Origin: Mariniradius saccharolyticus AK6
GTDB lineage: Bacteria > Bacteroidota > Bacteroidia > Cytophagales > Cyclobacteriaceae
Reading direction: 5' to 3'
Length of the DNA stretch: 64,000 nt
Assembly: GCF_000330725.2 (NCBI RefSeq)
Contig: NZ_AMZY02000011.1
Location: 1 to 64,000, forward strand
Positions within the stretch are counted from its first letter, which is position 1; each line of letters opens with the position of its first letter. This document shows positions 62,564 to 64,000 of the stretch, piece by piece. The notes beneath the pieces were generated by a model. That model did no database searches and was not told the origin of the DNA. It saw nothing but the letters and a program-made list of their open reading frames with translations. Both the position numbers and the translations under genes were made by a program.

Positions 62564-63769
62564 ATGAAGTTCCCATTCAAACCCCACCTATCAGTTCTGT
62601 GCATGGTAATGCTGATTGCCATACTCTGGTCCAGTTGCGATCCAAAAGAAGAGCCCACACCAACTCCGCCGCCGGTGGTCACGCAGGAGGATATTGCCGC
62701 GATTGACTCGAAGATCACCGCATTCCTGACGACTTACAACATCCCGGGTGCATCCCTTGCCATCAGCAAAAACGGGAAGTTGGTTTATAAAAAAGCCTAC
62801 GGAAAGGCCGACAAGGAAGCCAATGTGGACATGACGCCTACCCATCGGTTCCGGGTCGCAAGCGTGACGAAGACTTTCACGGGAGTCGCGATCATGCGCC
62901 TTGTCCAAGAGGGCAAACTGAACCTGGATGACAAGGTATTCGGCATGGGTGGCATTCTAGGTACCGAATATGGCACCAAGGCCTACAGTGCGCGGGTCTT
63001 GAACGTGACAGTCAAACATCTCCTGCAGATGACGACGGGGGGCTTCGTCCTTGCCAATGACAGTGATCCGATCGGTGCAAACCCCGCTATGAACAACGCT
63101 CAATATTTTACTTGGCTGATGGACAATGCAGTCCTCAAACATGATCCGGGCACCCGCCATTGGTACATCAATACCAACTATTTCATCGCAGCCAGAGTGA
63201 TCGAAAAGGTCTCTGGCAAGTCTTTTTACCAGTTTATGAAGGATGATTTTCTTACTCCCTTGGGCATCAACTCGGCCGTCATGGGACGTGGCAACCTCGC
63301 TGACCGACATGCTGATGAGGTAAAATATTATGGACAAGGTGGACTGCAAGGCAGGGAGTATGGATTTCCACTCGAGCGCAGGGATGGTGACGGTGGACTT
63401 GTCATCAATTCGGTCGACCTGTTGAAATTCGTCCTCGCGATCGATGGCTCGCCAAGCCGGCCTGATATCCTGAATGCCAACACGATGACTGCCTTCAAAA
63501 GCCCTTCCGGCCCCGCACCCCTGAGTCCAAACTTTGCCAACGGAGTCGCACTCTGGGGACAGAGAATTTACTTCTACGGAGCACTACCGGGAACCCGCTC
63601 ATCCTACATGACCGATCCCAACGGCATGGCCGTCGCACTGATCTTCAATGGGGGATTGGATTACTTCAATCCCGCGGTGTACAATCCCTTTGCGACCGCC
63701 CACCAAAACCTGCTGGTTGAACTGCTCACCACCAACACGAATGCCTACAAAGACATCGACCAGTTTTGA
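62564..63769 (+). CDS. Serine hydrolase lipoprotein (beta-lactamase/DD-peptidase-like)
   Basis: A 401-aa lipoprotein from the ATG at 62564 (signal ending LWSSC, Cys25; Pro/Thr-rich linker after it); the frame from 62516 adds 16 residues. It belongs to the class C beta-lactamase/DD-peptidase-like family. Nucleophile Ser100 in SVTK (SxxK, Lys103), and Tyr201-x-Asn203 in WYINTNYFIAA, are present. The third motif, usually HxG or KTG, cannot be found; GALPGTRSSYM is at that position, which occurs in family members with esterase or other hydrolase roles. The substrate may be peptidoglycan peptides, beta-lactam or an ester. It lies 52 bp behind the CHAT gene and ends at a strong terminator. Confidence 0.9.
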   Translation: MKFPFKPHLSVLCMVMLIAILWSSCDPKEEPTPTPPPVVTQEDIAAIDSKITAFLTTYNIPGASLAISKNGKLVYKKAYGKADKEANVDMTPTHRFRVASVTKTFTGVAIMRLVQEGKLNLDDKVFGMGGILGTEYGTKAYSARVLNVTVKHLLQMTTGGFVLANDSDPIGANPAMNNAQYFTWLMDNAVLKHDPGTRHWYINTNYFIAARVIEKVSGKSFYQFMKDDFLTPLGINSAVMGRGNLADRHADEVKYYGQGGLQGREYGFPLERRDGDGGLVINSVDLLKFVLAIDGSPSRPDILNANTMTAFKSPSGPAPLSPNFANGVALWGQRIYFYGALPGTRSSYMTDPNGMAVALIFNGGLDYFNPAVYNPFATAHQNLLVELLTTNTNAYKDIDQF

Positions 63770-63789
63770 TTTTTTCATTTGAGGCAAAT

Positions 63790-63830
63790 ACGGTCAGCCG
63801 GGGGATTCCTCGGCTGATTTTTTTTTTGAG
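63790..63830 (+). terminator. Rho-independent terminator
   Basis: tcagccg (63794-63800) pairs with cggctga (63811-63817), with an inner gg/cc pairing, followed directly by ten T's (63818-63827). It is 20 bp behind the serine hydrolase stop and is the strongest terminator in the window. It probably ends the CHAT/serine hydrolase transcript. Confidence 0.9.
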
Positions 63831-63954
63831 AATATGATGACAAGTTCCAATCCTCCCGATGTACGAATGTATCTGATTCCCAAATCCCCATGCATTTGGG
63901 AAACATGATCCCCAAATTGTTTTGCAGCCTATTTTCCAACCAAATACCAAAAAG

Positions 63955-64000
63955 ATGAAAACCTCGAACAGTTTCAGATTCAGCACATTGGGCACATTCA
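63955..64000 (+). CDS. Partial CDS, cut by the window end
   Basis: An ATG at 63955 opens a frame MKTSNSFRFSTLGTF that runs off the end of the window. It lies 125 bp behind the terminator and has no visible stop. The first residues could be a signal peptide beginning with a basic segment, similar in style to the lipoprotein genes to the left. Too short to classify. Confidence 0.4.
   Translation, partial: MKTSNSFRFSTLGTF

Noticed and set aside
53937-63769. Known defence system such as a CHAT-gasdermin or gRAMP/Craspase locus
   Set aside because: No gasdermin-like, CRISPR or Csx30-like gene is in the neighbourhood, and the CHAT protein has a signal peptide, so the locus does not match those systems.
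1-64000. tRNA, rRNA, CRISPR, insertion sequence or prophage
   Set aside because: Intergenic gaps were looked through and no cloverleaf-like or repeat-spacer arrays or transposase genes were found; short ncRNAs cannot be excluded by eye.

Overview
The window looks like chromosomal sequence from a member of the Bacteroidota, most likely order Cytophagales (a Cyclobacteriaceae/Algoriphagus-like bacterium). The reasons are: many outer-membrane receptors and barrels with carboxypeptidase-regulatory-like domains, a BatD-type protein, the HupE/DUF6702 pair, a CreD module, a queG-ruvB pair, few convincing Shine-Dalgarno sequences, and AT-rich leaders. The taxonomic call is inference; no 16S or marker search was possible. 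I see no rRNA, tRNA, CRISPR array, insertion sequence or prophage. The gene content is mostly housekeeping and envelope functions, with an accessory-looking block at the right end.

Layout. 1-6.6 kb: a HupE-like membrane protein divergent from a DUF6702 protein, three outer-membrane barrel proteins, 3-hydroxyanthranilate dioxygenase and a membrane-type dipeptidase. 6.6-10.3 kb: two tandem M14-type peptidases, one with intact zinc ligands and one that has lost them, ending at a bidirectional terminator. 10.3-17 kb: universal stress protein and cation/proton antiporter; a membrane protein, winged-helix regulator and CreD unit with two copies of a matching inverted-repeat operator; RsgA; an AAA-type ATPase preceded by 14-bp tandem repeats. 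17-24 kb: a non-canonical Nramp homologue, a dicarboxylate symporter, chorismate synthase, a BatD-like protein, a 63-aa protein and a GNAT-like protein. 24-31 kb: a barrel plus lipoprotein pair, queG and ruvB, ApbE, and a ZIP metal transporter. 31-38 kb: an acetate module (DUF4212 small subunit, Na+/acetate-type symporter, acetyl-CoA synthetase, a cNMP/CBS/nucleotidyltransferase-like regulator and a DEDDh exonuclease). 38-47.8 kb: two TonB-dependent receptors, one with a His-rich exported companion; the glyA-tatC-rpiB operon with its terminator; two small unknown proteins; an AEC transporter. 47.9-51.8 kb: a macroglobulin-like protein with a TonB plug but no barrel, and a partner with a carboxypeptidase-regulatory-like domain. 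51.8-64 kb: a GH29 fucosidase lipoprotein divergent from a block of exported proteins: two tandem paralogous lipoproteins of unknown function, a TPR-CHAT peptidase with a signal peptide and C-terminal membrane anchor, and a lipoprotein serine hydrolase.

The most interesting items are: (1) the exported block at 53.9-63.8 kb, where an intact Cys/His CHAT peptidase apparently faces the periplasm next to two large paralogous lipoproteins; (2) the operator ACTTTG-N5-CAAAGTACTTT found twice around the winged-helix/CreD unit; (3) the acetate module with its nucleotidyltransferase and exonuclease pair; (4) the Nramp homologue without DPGN; (5) the M14 pseudo-peptidase with HxxE changed to ExxH. Functions come from motif reading without database searches.
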